From Planctomycetaceae bacterium (GTDB lineage Bacteria > Planctomycetota > Planctomycetia > Pirellulales > Pirellulaceae), in contig PAPJ01000040.1 in the NCBI GenBank assembly GCA_002709045.1, positions 1 to 64,000 of the forward strand: a stretch of DNA of 64,000 nt, read 5' to 3'. Made by a program: the position numbers and the translations under genes. Shown here one piece after another: positions 36,466 to 45,785 of the stretch (positions are counted from its first letter, which is position 1; every line of letters starts with the position of its first letter). Under the pieces are notes generated by a model, which saw only the letters and a program-made list of their open reading frames with translations, was not told the DNA's origin and made no database searches.

Positions 36466-37611
36466 TTAATTGCGGTCTGCCGCTAAGATTGCGGTTCCGG
36501 ATTCGTCACAAATACGCAATTGGAATTGCCAGCGTTGCGCCCAGCTTTCTTCCTGTTCGTTTTGCGCGATCTTAACAAGAATAATATTATTTCCCTTATT
36601 AAGTTTTGCACGAGCAATATACTGATCGATCGAGGTGTTCGCGTGATAAACATGATTTGACGTTATTAATTTGCCGTTGATCCAAATCTTATTTCCGTTA
36701 ATACATCCCAACCGGACATCAACCTCCTGTTCTTTATCAGATTGAAACGTAGTGTGTGCATAGGCTATTGCCCCTTTGTACTTTTCAGGCATGATTACAT
36801 TGAGATCCATCAGCCCATAACGATCCTCCGTCGTATGTGCAAACCATTTTATATTTCCCGATTTTCCCTCCAACGCCTTATCCAATTCAACCGTTGCTTC
36901 CGGGGCATAAACAACATCAAACCCTTTCGTGCCGCTGTTATCAAATGGCCCTATAAGATTCCAATTCATAAGAAAGCCGAAATGTGTTGGCAAATCAACT
37001 TTCCCTCCTAATGTTTCGATTTGTTGTGTTACCTCATCAATCTGATCGATGTCCCGAGCCGAATTGAGAATTGACTTTAACTGTTTCAAGGCTTCGTCTG
37101 GAGAATCGGTTTTTTGTTTGACTGCAGCTTCGACTGCGTTCGTTATCGCTTCACGTCTAATCTCTAAGGATGGGTCGTTTAACGAACTTGTAAGAATTTC
37201 CTGTCGCAACTCTGGTTTGATCTGAATCAGCCATTCATAGGCTACGCGTCTGGCGTTAGAATCATACTTTGTTTCGGCCAAGAATTCACGCAATGCATCG
37301 ACAGGCATCTCCTTACCTTGCTGCTGAGCTTTATCCAATACGGTATCTACCGCGGCGCGAAGCCAATTGACGGCCAACTTATTTCGACTATCAAAGCCGG
37401 CAAGGATATCGGACACATCATTAACATCAGTCTTACTTAACTCCGCCATTGCCATGCGCGCTTCGGCGTGTCCGGCGCCCTTAGGCCCAATCTTATTTAT
37501 TGTTTTTGTTAAGTCGCTGATTTCTGCGCAATAACCTGAGGTGGAAATAAACACGAAACTGATGATAAGCCCGAACATTGTCAAAAATCTCTTGATGAAA
37601 GGATAGCGCAT
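36466..37611 (-). CDS. Secreted alpha-solenoid plus beta-sandwich protein
   Basis: A protein of about 381 residues starting MRYPFIKRFLTMFG with a signal peptide (cleavage near YCAE). The frame is open 42 codons further upstream but that part has no signal-like features. Residues 30-200 are helical with HEAT-like spacing (LRAAVDTVLDKAQ, REFLAETKYD, IRREAITNAVEAAV). Residues 215-380 form a beta-sandwich resembling carbohydrate-binding modules (VDVRLGCINGNKIWINGKLI, KGNNIILVKIAQNEQEESWAQRWQFQLRI) seen in many planctomycetal secreted proteins. Function unknown. First gene of the run with the PQQ propeller and aroA; divergent from the alcohol dehydrogenase. Confidence 0.65.
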   Translation of the reverse strand: MRYPFIKRFLTMFGLIISFVFISTSGYCAEISDLTKTINKIGPKGAGHAEARMAMAELSKTDVNDVSDILAGFDSRNKLAVNWLRAAVDTVLDKAQQQGKEMPVDALREFLAETKYDSNARRVAYEWLIQIKPELRQEILTSSLNDPSLEIRREAITNAVEAAVKQKTDSPDEALKQLKSILNSARDIDQIDEVTQQIETLGGKVDLPTHFGFLMNWNLIGPFDNSGTKGFDVVYAPEATVELDKALEGKSGNIKWFAHTTEDRYGLMDLNVIMPEKYKGAIAYAHTTFQSDKEQEVDVRLGCINGNKIWINGKLITSNHVYHANTSIDQYIARAKLNKGNNIILVKIAQNEQEESWAQRWQFQLRICDESGTAILAADRN

Positions 37612-37738
37612 TATGAATCTCCATTTAACTAATATTTTACGTAACACGTCAGACTCGCTACACATAACCATTGTACAACCTTTTCCGTTTCTCGTGGTAG
37701 TATGTATTTGCATTTGACGGATTCTAGAAAGAGCCAAA

Positions 37739-38875
37739 ATGACTTATCAGTTTAATCTTCAACAGCCTTCCAATATTATATTCGGGCAACATACATTACG
37801 CCGCATATCCGATTTCATATCTCGAACCGATCGAATAGCAATCGTATGTGGTAGCAAGACACTAATTGACAATGGGATATTTGGTAATTTTTCTAATGTC
37901 TTAACACCTGATGTGAAGAATATACAAATTGATTCGCACGAACCAACCATCGATAGCGTCAATAAATTAACCCAGTTATTGAAACAGGATGAATTCGATA
38001 AGGTTATTGGCATTGGGGGAGGAAGCACCCTAGACAGCGTAAAAGCAGCGGCAGCTCTGACCAAACAACACCCAAACAATGATGTTATTGCATTTTTGGA
38101 GGGGATCGGCGAGGGGCGGACATTAGAGATGCCGAGCTTAGCAACTATCCTGATACCAACCACCGCGGGAACGGGCACCGAAGCGACTAAAAATGCGGTT
38201 ATGTTTAGTCCCCGACATCAGGTCAAGAAAAGTTTGCGCAGCACCAAGCTCTTTCCGCAGCTTGTTATTATAGACCCCTGTCTCCACGTCACATGTAACC
38301 GACGGACCACAATTCATTCCGGCATGGACGCTATCACTCAGTGTTTTGAAAGTTATATTTCATGTAGAGCAACTGCCTATTCACGTCCGCTATCATTACA
38401 CGGTTTTAAGTTAGGTGTGGAGAATATCACTCGCGTTGCCAACGATCCTAACGATCTTGATGCTCGAACCGCGATGGCGCATTCCGCATTTAATTCAGGT
38501 ATCGCGTTAACAAACGCCGGGCTGGGCGTGGCACACGGCATCTCAGCAGCCTTAGGAACCACCGCCGGCATATCCCACGGCCACGCCTGCGCCATCTTGT
38601 TACCGTTTGCAGCGCATCTAAACCAGACACACTGTCTTCCGCTATTTAAGCATTTAGCCCAAAGTATAGGGCTTTCGCGCCCGGACGAAATTACCGAATA
38701 CTTACGCGGTCTCGGCGACAGTTTTGGGATAGAGTCCAATTTTTCAAGTCTCGGTGTAGGAAAAGAACTGGTTCCTTCAATAGTTAATCGTTCTTACGGA
38801 AATAGCATGAGTGGGAATCCCTTTATACCTGAACCTGAGCAGCTTACAGACGCTCTAATTGCCTACTACTATTAG
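37739..38875 (+). CDS. Iron-containing alcohol dehydrogenase
   Basis: A 378-residue group III alcohol dehydrogenase. The nucleotide-binding GIGGGSTLDSVKAAA (about 96-110) and TTAGTGTEATKNAV (about 141-154) loops are typical, and metal-ligand candidates sit in HSGMDAITQCFESYIS (D and H) and AHGISAALGTTAGISHGHACA (H residues). Such enzymes interconvert alcohols and aldehydes or reduce lactaldehyde with NAD(P). Substrate not readable. The signature histidines appear complete. The gene is divergent from the minus-strand operon; an SGNH-like gene follows after 70 bases. Confidence 0.9.
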   Translation: MTYQFNLQQPSNIIFGQHTLRRISDFISRTDRIAIVCGSKTLIDNGIFGNFSNVLTPDVKNIQIDSHEPTIDSVNKLTQLLKQDEFDKVIGIGGGSTLDSVKAAAALTKQHPNNDVIAFLEGIGEGRTLEMPSLATILIPTTAGTGTEATKNAVMFSPRHQVKKSLRSTKLFPQLVIIDPCLHVTCNRRTTIHSGMDAITQCFESYISCRATAYSRPLSLHGFKLGVENITRVANDPNDLDARTAMAHSAFNSGIALTNAGLGVAHGISAALGTTAGISHGHACAILLPFAAHLNQTHCLPLFKHLAQSIGLSRPDEITEYLRGLGDSFGIESNFSSLGVGKELVPSIVNRSYGNSMSGNPFIPEPEQLTDALIAYYY

Positions 38876-38945
38876 AGCCATCGGGCACCGGTTCTGATAG
38901 AATTACTTCATTAGTTTACTTCCCGTATATAAGGCCTAAGTTGTT

Positions 38946-40169
38946 ATGCGCTTTCTGATTCCCCTCGTCTTTTGCGTATTAACCGTTAACTACAATCTTT
39001 TAGCGGAACCGGCTATGCGCCCGGGTGATCGTGTCACTTTTTTGGGCGGGACTTTTGTCGAACGCATGCAAATTCATGGACATTTTGAGGCTGAGATAAG
39101 GAGCCGTCTGGATGGCGATATTCAATTTCGAAACTTAGGCTGGGCTGGAGACAACGTATTGGGTGAGAGCCGTGCAGTTTTTGGTACCGTTGAGAAGGGT
39201 ATGGAACGGTTACTTAGGGATATGGAACTTACAGACCCTACGGTCATCGTAATTTGCTACGGTGCGAATGAGGCTCATGCCGGTCAGACGGGGCTTACTA
39301 GGTTTTCCGAAAATCTCAGTTCTTTAACAACTCGCCTGAAAAATTATGAAGCACGGTTAATTTTCGTCGCACCGCGTCCCTACGAACGACTAGGGATTCC
39401 GCTCCCCAATCCAGCTTCGTACAACGCAATGCTTTCCAAATACAGTGCTATCATCAGGAAACAGGCTGAGCGCACCAATTCACATTTCATCGACCTTGCC
39501 ACACTGGAACCGGTAGTTACGACAGAGGTATTACAATCGTCTACTGAAACCGGTCCTTGGATACTGGAAGAACATCATGGGTTAACCAGCAATGGTGTTC
39601 ACCTTACGTCTTTCGGATACTGGCGATTGGCTTCATCTTTCGCCAATGCGCTGGGCCTGACCAAACAACAGATTCTAATCGCCCCATTGACCGAATCGCG
39701 GGCCGTCTCAGGTTTGACTTTTGAGAAGAAAAACCAGCGAATCACCATCCGAGGCGAACTAACTCAAATGAGCCTGCCACCCATTGAGAACTCTTTTGGA
39801 TTGGAAGGCCCTCAGGTAACATTCCAACTTGGCAACCTTGAACCTAATCGTTATCAGGTCTTTGCTGGAAAGGAACTTTTGGGGGTATTCAATAGTCGGG
39901 ACCTTGCGAAAGGGATCACTATTCCCGCCCCGTTGGAGGTCGATAAGGTCAACGCGTTTCGGAATGCAATTATCCAAAAGAATATGCTGTTTTTCCACCG
40001 GCACCGTCCACAAAATGAAACCTATCTCTTTTTGTTCCGTAAGCATGAGCAGGGAAATAATGCCATTGAAGTGCCACAATTCGACGAGTTAGTAGATAAC
40101 TACGACCGTAAAATCTACGAATTGTCAAATAACAATACATTCACTATCACAGTATCTCCCCTGAAATAG
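38946..40169 (+). CDS. Secreted SGNH/GDSL-like protein
   Basis: A 407-residue exported protein (signal to about residue 20) with an SGNH-hydrolase fold in the N-terminal 230 residues: block I VTFLGGTFVERMQ, block II LGWAGDNV, block III VICYGANEAH and block V GVHLTSFGYW. The usual nucleophile Ser of GDS is a Thr or absent (GGTFVE), so hydrolase activity is doubtful. Many planctomycete and verrucomicrobial members share this change. The remaining 170 residues form a beta-rich tail with no known domain. It is 22 bases upstream of the large cytochrome-dehydrogenase gene and likely cotranscribed; the two may act on the same polymer. Confidence 0.75.
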   Translation: MRFLIPLVFCVLTVNYNLLAEPAMRPGDRVTFLGGTFVERMQIHGHFEAEIRSRLDGDIQFRNLGWAGDNVLGESRAVFGTVEKGMERLLRDMELTDPTVIVICYGANEAHAGQTGLTRFSENLSSLTTRLKNYEARLIFVAPRPYERLGIPLPNPASYNAMLSKYSAIIRKQAERTNSHFIDLATLEPVVTTEVLQSSTETGPWILEEHHGLTSNGVHLTSFGYWRLASSFANALGLTKQQILIAPLTESRAVSGLTFEKKNQRITIRGELTQMSLPPIENSFGLEGPQVTFQLGNLEPNRYQVFAGKELLGVFNSRDLAKGITIPAPLEVDKVNAFRNAIIQKNMLFFHRHRPQNETYLFLFRKHEQGNNAIEVPQFDELVDNYDRKIYELSNNNTFTITVSPLK

Positions 40170-40190
40170 TCAGTAGGAACTAATTAACCA

Positions 40191-43100
40191 ATGCAAACCT
40201 TTTATCTACCGCAGTTGGCGTTTGTGACTGTATTACCATTCGTTTTCGCCAGTACGACTTCCGCACAGCGTAATTTAACGGATATTCCAGATCCTGATCC
40301 GTCCGTTGAAAAAGCAACCTTTTTTCTGCCCGAAGGGTTTGAGGCAAATCTATTTGCATCCGATCCACAGCTCGCCAAACCCATCCATATGAATTTTGAT
40401 TCAAAGGGACAATTATGGGTTGCCTCGAGCGAAGTATATCCTCAAATCAAACCTGGGCAGGACGCTACGGATAAAATCATCGTCTTAAAGGATACCACGG
40501 GCGATGGAAAAGCAGATGCACGAACCGTTTTTGTGGATAACCTTTTGATTCCAACAGGTGTGGTCCCTGGAGACGGCGGTGTTTACGTCGCCAATAGTAC
40601 CGACCTCATTCATTACAGTGATACTGATGGTGACGGAATTGCTGATAGGACTCGAATTGTACTTTCCGGTTTCGGAACAGAGGATACTCACCATCTACTT
40701 CATACTTTGCGTTGGGGCCCGGACGGAGCACTGTATATGAACCAGTCGATTTACATACACAGTCACGTCGAAACTCCGTCGGGCGTAAAGCGGCTTCTTG
40801 GTGGCGGTATTTGGAGATTTAGACCAGAAACGATGGAACTGGAGATATATTGTCGTGGTTTTGTAAATCCCTGGGGCCATCATTTTGATTACTGGGGCCA
40901 ATCGTTCGCCACGGACGGCGCGTTCGTAGAAGGCATTAATTATGTGTTTCCAGGCGCTGTTTATCGAGCCGCACCGAATGAACCTCGCTTCCTAGCCGGG
41001 CTCAATCCCGGTAGTCCAAAACATTGCGGTTTAGAAATCCTCAGCGGGCGACACCTTCCTGAACAATGGCGAGGCACGATGGTTGCTAACGATTTTCGTG
41101 GTAATCGTGTATGTCGCTTTGAAGTTACTGAAAATAATGCCGGCTATTCTAGTACTCAGGTTACCGAAGTGATTAAATCTAGCCATGTAGCATTTCGACC
41201 AATCGACGTAAAGATGGGGCCTGATGGAGCCATCTATGTAGCAGACTGGTATAACCCAATCATTCAGCACGGTGAGGTTGATTTCCGTGACGAACGTCGT
41301 GATCACGTCCATGGCCGTATCTGGCGGATAACTGCCAAGGATAGGCCTCTCTTAAAGCTTCCGGATTATGACAGTTTGAGCGTATTCCAACTTCTGGACC
41401 TACTTAGATCGCCTGAAAACTGGGTTCGCTTATACGCCAAATTAGAACTTAAAACTCGGGATCCGGCACGTGTAATCAACGCTACACTCAACTGGTTATC
41501 TAGACTTGATAAAAACTCAGAACTCTACCAACACAATCGTTTGGAGGCTGCGTGGGCTTTACAAAACGTTTTGCATATTGATCCGGATTTAGTGGGCCAA
41601 CTGCTTAAAAGCCCAGAACATCGCGTCCGGGCTGCTGCCATGCGACTAGCCAGCGTAAGACGGGATAAACTACCTAATGCAAACCAACATTTTCAGACCG
41701 GTTGTCAGGATGAAAATCCGCGCGTCCGATTAGAGGCTGTCCGCGCGCTTGCTGAAAACGAGGACCTGCCGTCTGTTTCAGCATTGGCCCGTGTTCTTCG
41801 GGAACCCATGGACCGCTTTCTTGATTTCGCAATTTGGCGTGCATTGCGCGATAATCGTGATGTCTGGTTGCCAAAGGTCCAGTCCGGCGAGTTTACCTTT
41901 GGAGGAGACGCCTCTCAACTACTATTCGCTCTCCGTTCCATTGACAATTCTAATGTGGGACAAACCTTAACCGCAATCCTCGCCGAACAGGAGACGGTTC
42001 AAGCCTCAGGGTTTGAAATTGCAACTGCCATTGGCGAGTACGGCGATGACGCGTCAATTCAAACCGCGCTGCTATGGCTTCTGAAGGAGGGTCGTGAATT
42101 TGACAATGAGTTGGCAAAGGTTTCCAGCTTGCGACTTGTTGCAAGTTCTATCAAACGAAATATCAAACCCCGTGGAGCGATTGAGATCGCACAACGATAC
42201 GCCGCTTTAGGATGGCATCTCCAACTTCTAAAGGCCACTGCCGCCTGGGACTTAGAAGAATACCACAGTTTTGTATACGAGACGGCCGAATCGAATTCTG
42301 ACTTACAAACGGAGGCGATCGCTGCATTAGGTTCGGTTAAGGGAGATCGGGCCAATTCACTATTGACGGGATTGGTCGAGTCTGACAATGCCACGATCCG
42401 TTCAGCCGCCATAACGGCATTAAGCAGTATCTCTTTGCCCACAGCTATTACCGCTCAAGTCAAAGATCTAAATAGGGAGGATACAATCGCTACGGAAACT
42501 CTGCCCAAGATACTAGCATCCAATAAAGGTCAGGACCTTCTATTGACTGCCCTTCAGGGAGCCAAGCTCCCCCCTGACAATGCCAAACTGGCCGTTTCAA
42601 TCACTCGTGCTACTGGTAATGAATTACCTGCGCTGATAACCGCCTTTCGTAACGCTGGCAATCTGGATGAATCTGGTTGGATTTTATCGGCAAGCCTTAA
42701 ATCTGAATTAATCAACCAAGTGATTAATCAGGGTGATCCATATCGTGGACAGGATATCTACCGTAGAAAAAACTTACAATGTATGAAATGTCATGGAATT
42801 GGAGGGGCGGGAGGAAAGGTAGGACCTGACCTCATCAGTATCGGGGCCAGCGCTCCTGTTGACTATCTTATTGAAAGTCTCATTTCTCCGAACGCAAAAA
42901 TCAAAGAGAACTTCCATGCCGTTCAGGTATTAGACGTCAACGGTCAAATCACCAGTGGGATTATTATCAAGTCCGATGACAATAGTATTCAATTACGTAC
43001 CGCCAAGGACGAGTTGGTAACAATCCAAAGGGCTGATATTGACCTGCAAAAACAAAGTCGTTCATTAATGCCTGACGGAACGGTAGACGAATTAACGCAA

Positions 43101-43616
43101 AACGAGCTTGTCAACCTAATTGCTTTTCTGTCACAACTCGGGAAGATTGGTGATTTCGCGCTAAGTAAGCAAAGATTTGCCAGATCCTGGCAGGTATTGC
43201 AGTTTTCTCCCGAGTCTCATCGTGTACTCAATAGAAACGGCATTGATAGCGCCAGCAAAGACGTTGAGGTATTTCAATGGGGTAATCATTATGCCACTGT
43301 ACAGGGTTTTATACCCACGGGCCGCCTGCCGCGAATTGCACCACACACGCTGGACAATCCGTTTAGCTTTATCCGTTCAAATCTCGAAGTTACACAATCG
43401 GGAGAGCTGACCATCTCTATCGAACACGCCGATAATATTTTATTGTGGTTGAATGGAAAACCGACGCCATTGACTAATGGAAAGACTGCAGTTACTTTAC
43501 CGATCGGCACGCATCGAATCGTGTTGGGCGTTCAACAGGCAGATAGGGATTCAAATAACATCCGCGTGAATGCGATCCCGGCCGGAGAAAGCAATATCCA
43601 GTTTCAATGGGACTAA
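40191..43616 (+). CDS. Secreted PVC-type dehydrogenase-HEAT-cytochrome c protein
   Basis: A 1141-residue exported protein (signal to about residue 26). Order of parts: a six-bladed sugar/soluble-PQQ-dehydrogenase-like propeller (LPEGFEANLFASDPQLAKP near 47, DGAIYVADWYNP near 345), HEAT-like repeats from about 400 to 850 (e.g. VRAAAMRLASVRRD, VRLEAVRALAENED), a class I cytochrome c with C864-M-K-C-H868 followed by GGAGGKVGPDL, and a C-terminal beta-sandwich. This is the 'membrane-bound dehydrogenase' class common in Planctomycetota. It probably oxidises a sugar or alcohol outside the membrane and passes electrons to its own heme. Its stop overlaps the convergent gene by four bases. Confidence 0.88.
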   Translation: MQTFYLPQLAFVTVLPFVFASTTSAQRNLTDIPDPDPSVEKATFFLPEGFEANLFASDPQLAKPIHMNFDSKGQLWVASSEVYPQIKPGQDATDKIIVLKDTTGDGKADARTVFVDNLLIPTGVVPGDGGVYVANSTDLIHYSDTDGDGIADRTRIVLSGFGTEDTHHLLHTLRWGPDGALYMNQSIYIHSHVETPSGVKRLLGGGIWRFRPETMELEIYCRGFVNPWGHHFDYWGQSFATDGAFVEGINYVFPGAVYRAAPNEPRFLAGLNPGSPKHCGLEILSGRHLPEQWRGTMVANDFRGNRVCRFEVTENNAGYSSTQVTEVIKSSHVAFRPIDVKMGPDGAIYVADWYNPIIQHGEVDFRDERRDHVHGRIWRITAKDRPLLKLPDYDSLSVFQLLDLLRSPENWVRLYAKLELKTRDPARVINATLNWLSRLDKNSELYQHNRLEAAWALQNVLHIDPDLVGQLLKSPEHRVRAAAMRLASVRRDKLPNANQHFQTGCQDENPRVRLEAVRALAENEDLPSVSALARVLREPMDRFLDFAIWRALRDNRDVWLPKVQSGEFTFGGDASQLLFALRSIDNSNVGQTLTAILAEQETVQASGFEIATAIGEYGDDASIQTALLWLLKEGREFDNELAKVSSLRLVASSIKRNIKPRGAIEIAQRYAALGWHLQLLKATAAWDLEEYHSFVYETAESNSDLQTEAIAALGSVKGDRANSLLTGLVESDNATIRSAAITALSSISLPTAITAQVKDLNREDTIATETLPKILASNKGQDLLLTALQGAKLPPDNAKLAVSITRATGNELPALITAFRNAGNLDESGWILSASLKSELINQVINQGDPYRGQDIYRRKNLQCMKCHGIGGAGGKVGPDLISIGASAPVDYLIESLISPNAKIKENFHAVQVLDVNGQITSGIIIKSDDNSIQLRTAKDELVTIQRADIDLQKQSRSLMPDGTVDELTQNELVNLIAFLSQLGKIGDFALSKQRFARSWQVLQFSPESHRVLNRNGIDSASKDVEVFQWGNHYATVQGFIPTGRLPRIAPHTLDNPFSFIRSNLEVTQSGELTISIEHADNILLWLNGKPTPLTNGKTAVTLPIGTHRIVLGVQQADRDSNNIRVNAIPAGESNIQFQWD

Positions 43617-44743
43617 TAGCCTAAACCGGCGCGTAACATAACCGTAGTCCCCGGATCAAAATTATTTAGTGGCGTGTCCCGAAAAACAACTTCACGATCT
43701 AAAACGAGACCAGCCTCTATGAAACCGATATGCTCTCCCACTCGCAATTGCTCTGGTAGTCCGAATTCCAAACCAGTACTAATTCGAATGTCATTGATGT
43801 CCGTTTGTGTTTTGATGCCGCCGGTTTGCTGCATCGTCCAACTTCCACCTCCCAATTCACCTCCGTAATACCACCATACATCATAATTACTGAATGAAGT
43901 GAGATACTGAGACACCCGCGGACGTGGGAAAAAGAGCTCAATTCTGGCCTCCGGATGAGGGTACCAAAGAAGGCCAAAAGCCGGCAACATCTTAATATCC
44001 AGTCTATCGTAATAGACTATTCCTCCGCGAAACGTTGTGTCCTCGGTGATTCCTAAATTAAACAATGCGTGCCCGGTTAATCTTATCGTATCACTGTTAA
44101 ATGTATTGAAATCGGAGTAGACGCCGACACCTAACCCAAGATCCATATTAAATCTCTGTTGAGGGTCGGTTTGCCACTGCATGTCGAGTACAGCACTATA
44201 AACCTGATTTGATAATCCGACAGCCCCTGCTCCCTGCAACATCGTTAAGCCAAAGGAGGGCGCTACATAAAGAGGTTGTTCATTATTAAGAAAATTGGGA
44301 AACGCAAAAACGACCGAAAAGTCAAATTCCTGCTGGGATAGATCGGTTTGTCCATTACCATCGTGAATCCAGCCATACTGTAATCGAGGTGTTTCTGCAA
44401 AACGGAGTAGATCACTGAATCGCAACGATGAATTGGTTCCGAATAATTGGTTCGGAAGCGTTCCACCGGGAGGATCCTTAGGTGCAGTATAAGGTTGACC
44501 GAACCAAGGCTTATTAGGCGGCGCTCCAACGCTACCTTCGCCGAACGCCGGCGGATTGGGAGCGCCCGAATTACCGTACGGATCGAACGACGGCTCGCCA
44601 AGACTACTTTCATCCTGCAGGGTAACGAGCCTTACCGGAATCCCGCCATCAATCCAATCAATCTGCCGTTGTGCCGATAGTAAATCACCGCTGAGTAATA
44701 AAACAAGTAACAGGAAATACCTAATCCAGGGATTTCTAAACAC
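43613..44743 (-). CDS. Probable outer-membrane beta-barrel protein
   Basis: A 376-residue protein with a signal peptide (to about residue 25), a proline/glycine-rich linker (SFDPYGNSGAPNPPAFGEGS) and then, from about 110 on, alternating hydrophobic and polar strands with many aromatic residues (FDFSVVFAFPNFL, YVAPSFGLTMLQG, MDLGLGVGVYSDF, RIELFFPRPRV). It ends with strand VMLRAGLGY, an aromatic C-terminus as in outer-membrane barrels. I do not recognise the exact family. Its 3' end overlaps the convergent cytochrome gene by four bases, and it is divergent from the next gene. Confidence 0.6.
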   Translation of the reverse strand: MFRNPWIRYFLLLVLLLSGDLLSAQRQIDWIDGGIPVRLVTLQDESSLGEPSFDPYGNSGAPNPPAFGEGSVGAPPNKPWFGQPYTAPKDPPGGTLPNQLFGTNSSLRFSDLLRFAETPRLQYGWIHDGNGQTDLSQQEFDFSVVFAFPNFLNNEQPLYVAPSFGLTMLQGAGAVGLSNQVYSAVLDMQWQTDPQQRFNMDLGLGVGVYSDFNTFNSDTIRLTGHALFNLGITEDTTFRGGIVYYDRLDIKMLPAFGLLWYPHPEARIELFFPRPRVSQYLTSFSNYDVWWYYGGELGGGSWTMQQTGGIKTQTDINDIRISTGLEFGLPEQLRVGEHIGFIEAGLVLDREVVFRDTPLNNFDPGTTVMLRAGLGY

Positions 44744-44898
44744 AATTTAAGTCCATATTTCGAATACTCAGGGGGTTAACATCTCTTATAAGTACGAAAT
44801 AAACAGCTTTCGCGTCAACGCCACCTCCAAACTACATTTCCGCTGTTGTTAAGATGGGCGTTTTGGGGAGGGTTTACGAGCTCTAATGTTTATGTTGG

Positions 44899-44926
44899 TT
44901 ATCTCGGTTGTAGGCTGTCGAGATAA
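44899..44926. promoter_or_regulatory. Perfect 8-base inverted repeat between divergent genes
   Basis: TTATCTCG (44899-44906) and CGAGATAA (44919-44926) are exact reverse complements separated by 12 bases. They sit between two divergent genes, 45 bases before the start at 44971. The layout suits an operator for a dimeric regulator, or a stem-loop in the leader. Only the repeat itself is seen. Confidence 0.35.
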
Positions 44927-44970
44927 TAAATAATAAACCAGATTCAGATTATGGGTTTAAGGGAATCAAG

Positions 44971-45579
44971 ATGAAATACGTTTGTAAAATCGGTCTCCTA
45001 GTGATGTTAATAGCAGTTCCTTCCTACGGACAGGATGGTATTAGAACAACTCCTAATGAGTACTACGGCACATCAAAACCAGTAAATTATCCGTTTTTGG
45101 CAGGAAGAAACACGATGATGCCACTGCGACATTCTTTAGGATCGCAAACAGTCATGCATGAGTCGGGCTCCTGTTGTGCTCCTTTATTACCAACCGTTGC
45201 CCAGGGAATTCGAGATACATTCAGCGCCTTGTTTCCTTGCCGTGGGATGCGGCGGTTACCGGGTCAAGGGCTATTGTTTTCCGTCCGGTTTTATGAATCC
45301 GGTTGTTGCGGTAGTAGTAGTGTTCCGAGTGGAATTATTTTGGAATCGGGAGGGGAACCGACACCGGCACAACCCGCTCCGGTACCGGAAGAAATCGAGC
45401 CTGAGATAATTGATGGTTCTACCCAGTTCCATCGATTACCTAAAAACCATTCGAAAACCGATATTATTCATAATACTTCAAGGATCATTCCGATCTCAGG
45501 GGCCTCCGTAATACCATCTGATACTGTGATTGAAAGCTTAAAGAACAGTGAATACCCAGTTAATCCCTTGCGTAGATAG
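44971..45579 (+). CDS. Small secreted Cys-containing protein, unrecognised
   Basis: A 202-residue protein with a signal peptide (cleavage near YGQD, residue 20). Cysteine pairs occur in SGSCCAPLLP and ESGCCGSSS with a single Cys in LFPCRG between, so disulfides are likely after export. The C-terminal third is proline/glutamate-rich (PTPAQPAPVPEEIEPEI) and probably extended. No family recognised. It is short, exported and flanked by an inverted repeat upstream; it may be a surface or periplasmic structural protein. Confidence 0.55.
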   Translation: MKYVCKIGLLVMLIAVPSYGQDGIRTTPNEYYGTSKPVNYPFLAGRNTMMPLRHSLGSQTVMHESGSCCAPLLPTVAQGIRDTFSALFPCRGMRRLPGQGLLFSVRFYESGCCGSSSVPSGIILESGGEPTPAQPAPVPEEIEPEIIDGSTQFHRLPKNHSKTDIIHNTSRIIPISGASVIPSDTVIESLKNSEYPVNPLRR

Positions 45580-45679
45580 GAGCCTTTTTCCAACAGGTAC
45601 TTGCATCGCTCTGTCTCGAGAGTATGATTACTTTTCTAGGGGTTTGTGGCCGCTTGCAGCCTTTATCTGCTAAAGTGCC

Positions 45680-45704
45680 ACCTACACAACTCGCTGTGTA
45701 TGGT
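45680..45704 (+). other. Hairpin in the leader of the PLP enzyme pair
   Basis: ACC-TACACA (45680-45688) pairs with TGTGTA-T-GGT (45695-45704) around the loop ACTCGC, with one bulged base. It lies about 80 bases before the first cystathionine gamma-synthase-like gene. It does not match a SAM riboswitch consensus that I know. It may be a leader structure or the end of the preceding transcript. Confidence 0.3.
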
Positions 45705-45785
45705 TTCCGCTGTTAGATGTTGCAGTCGACACGAACTCTTAATAAGCAACATACTTAATCTTTTTTCAGCGGATGTAACATTCCT

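Noticed and set aside
37759..38178. 139-codon minus-strand open frame
   Set aside because: Mirror of the alcohol dehydrogenase coding region, with no motif of its own.
45580..45785. SAM-type riboswitch ahead of the PLP enzyme genes
   Set aside because: Expected for methionine genes, but the conserved SAM-I and SAM-II core sequences are not visible; only a simple hairpin is present.
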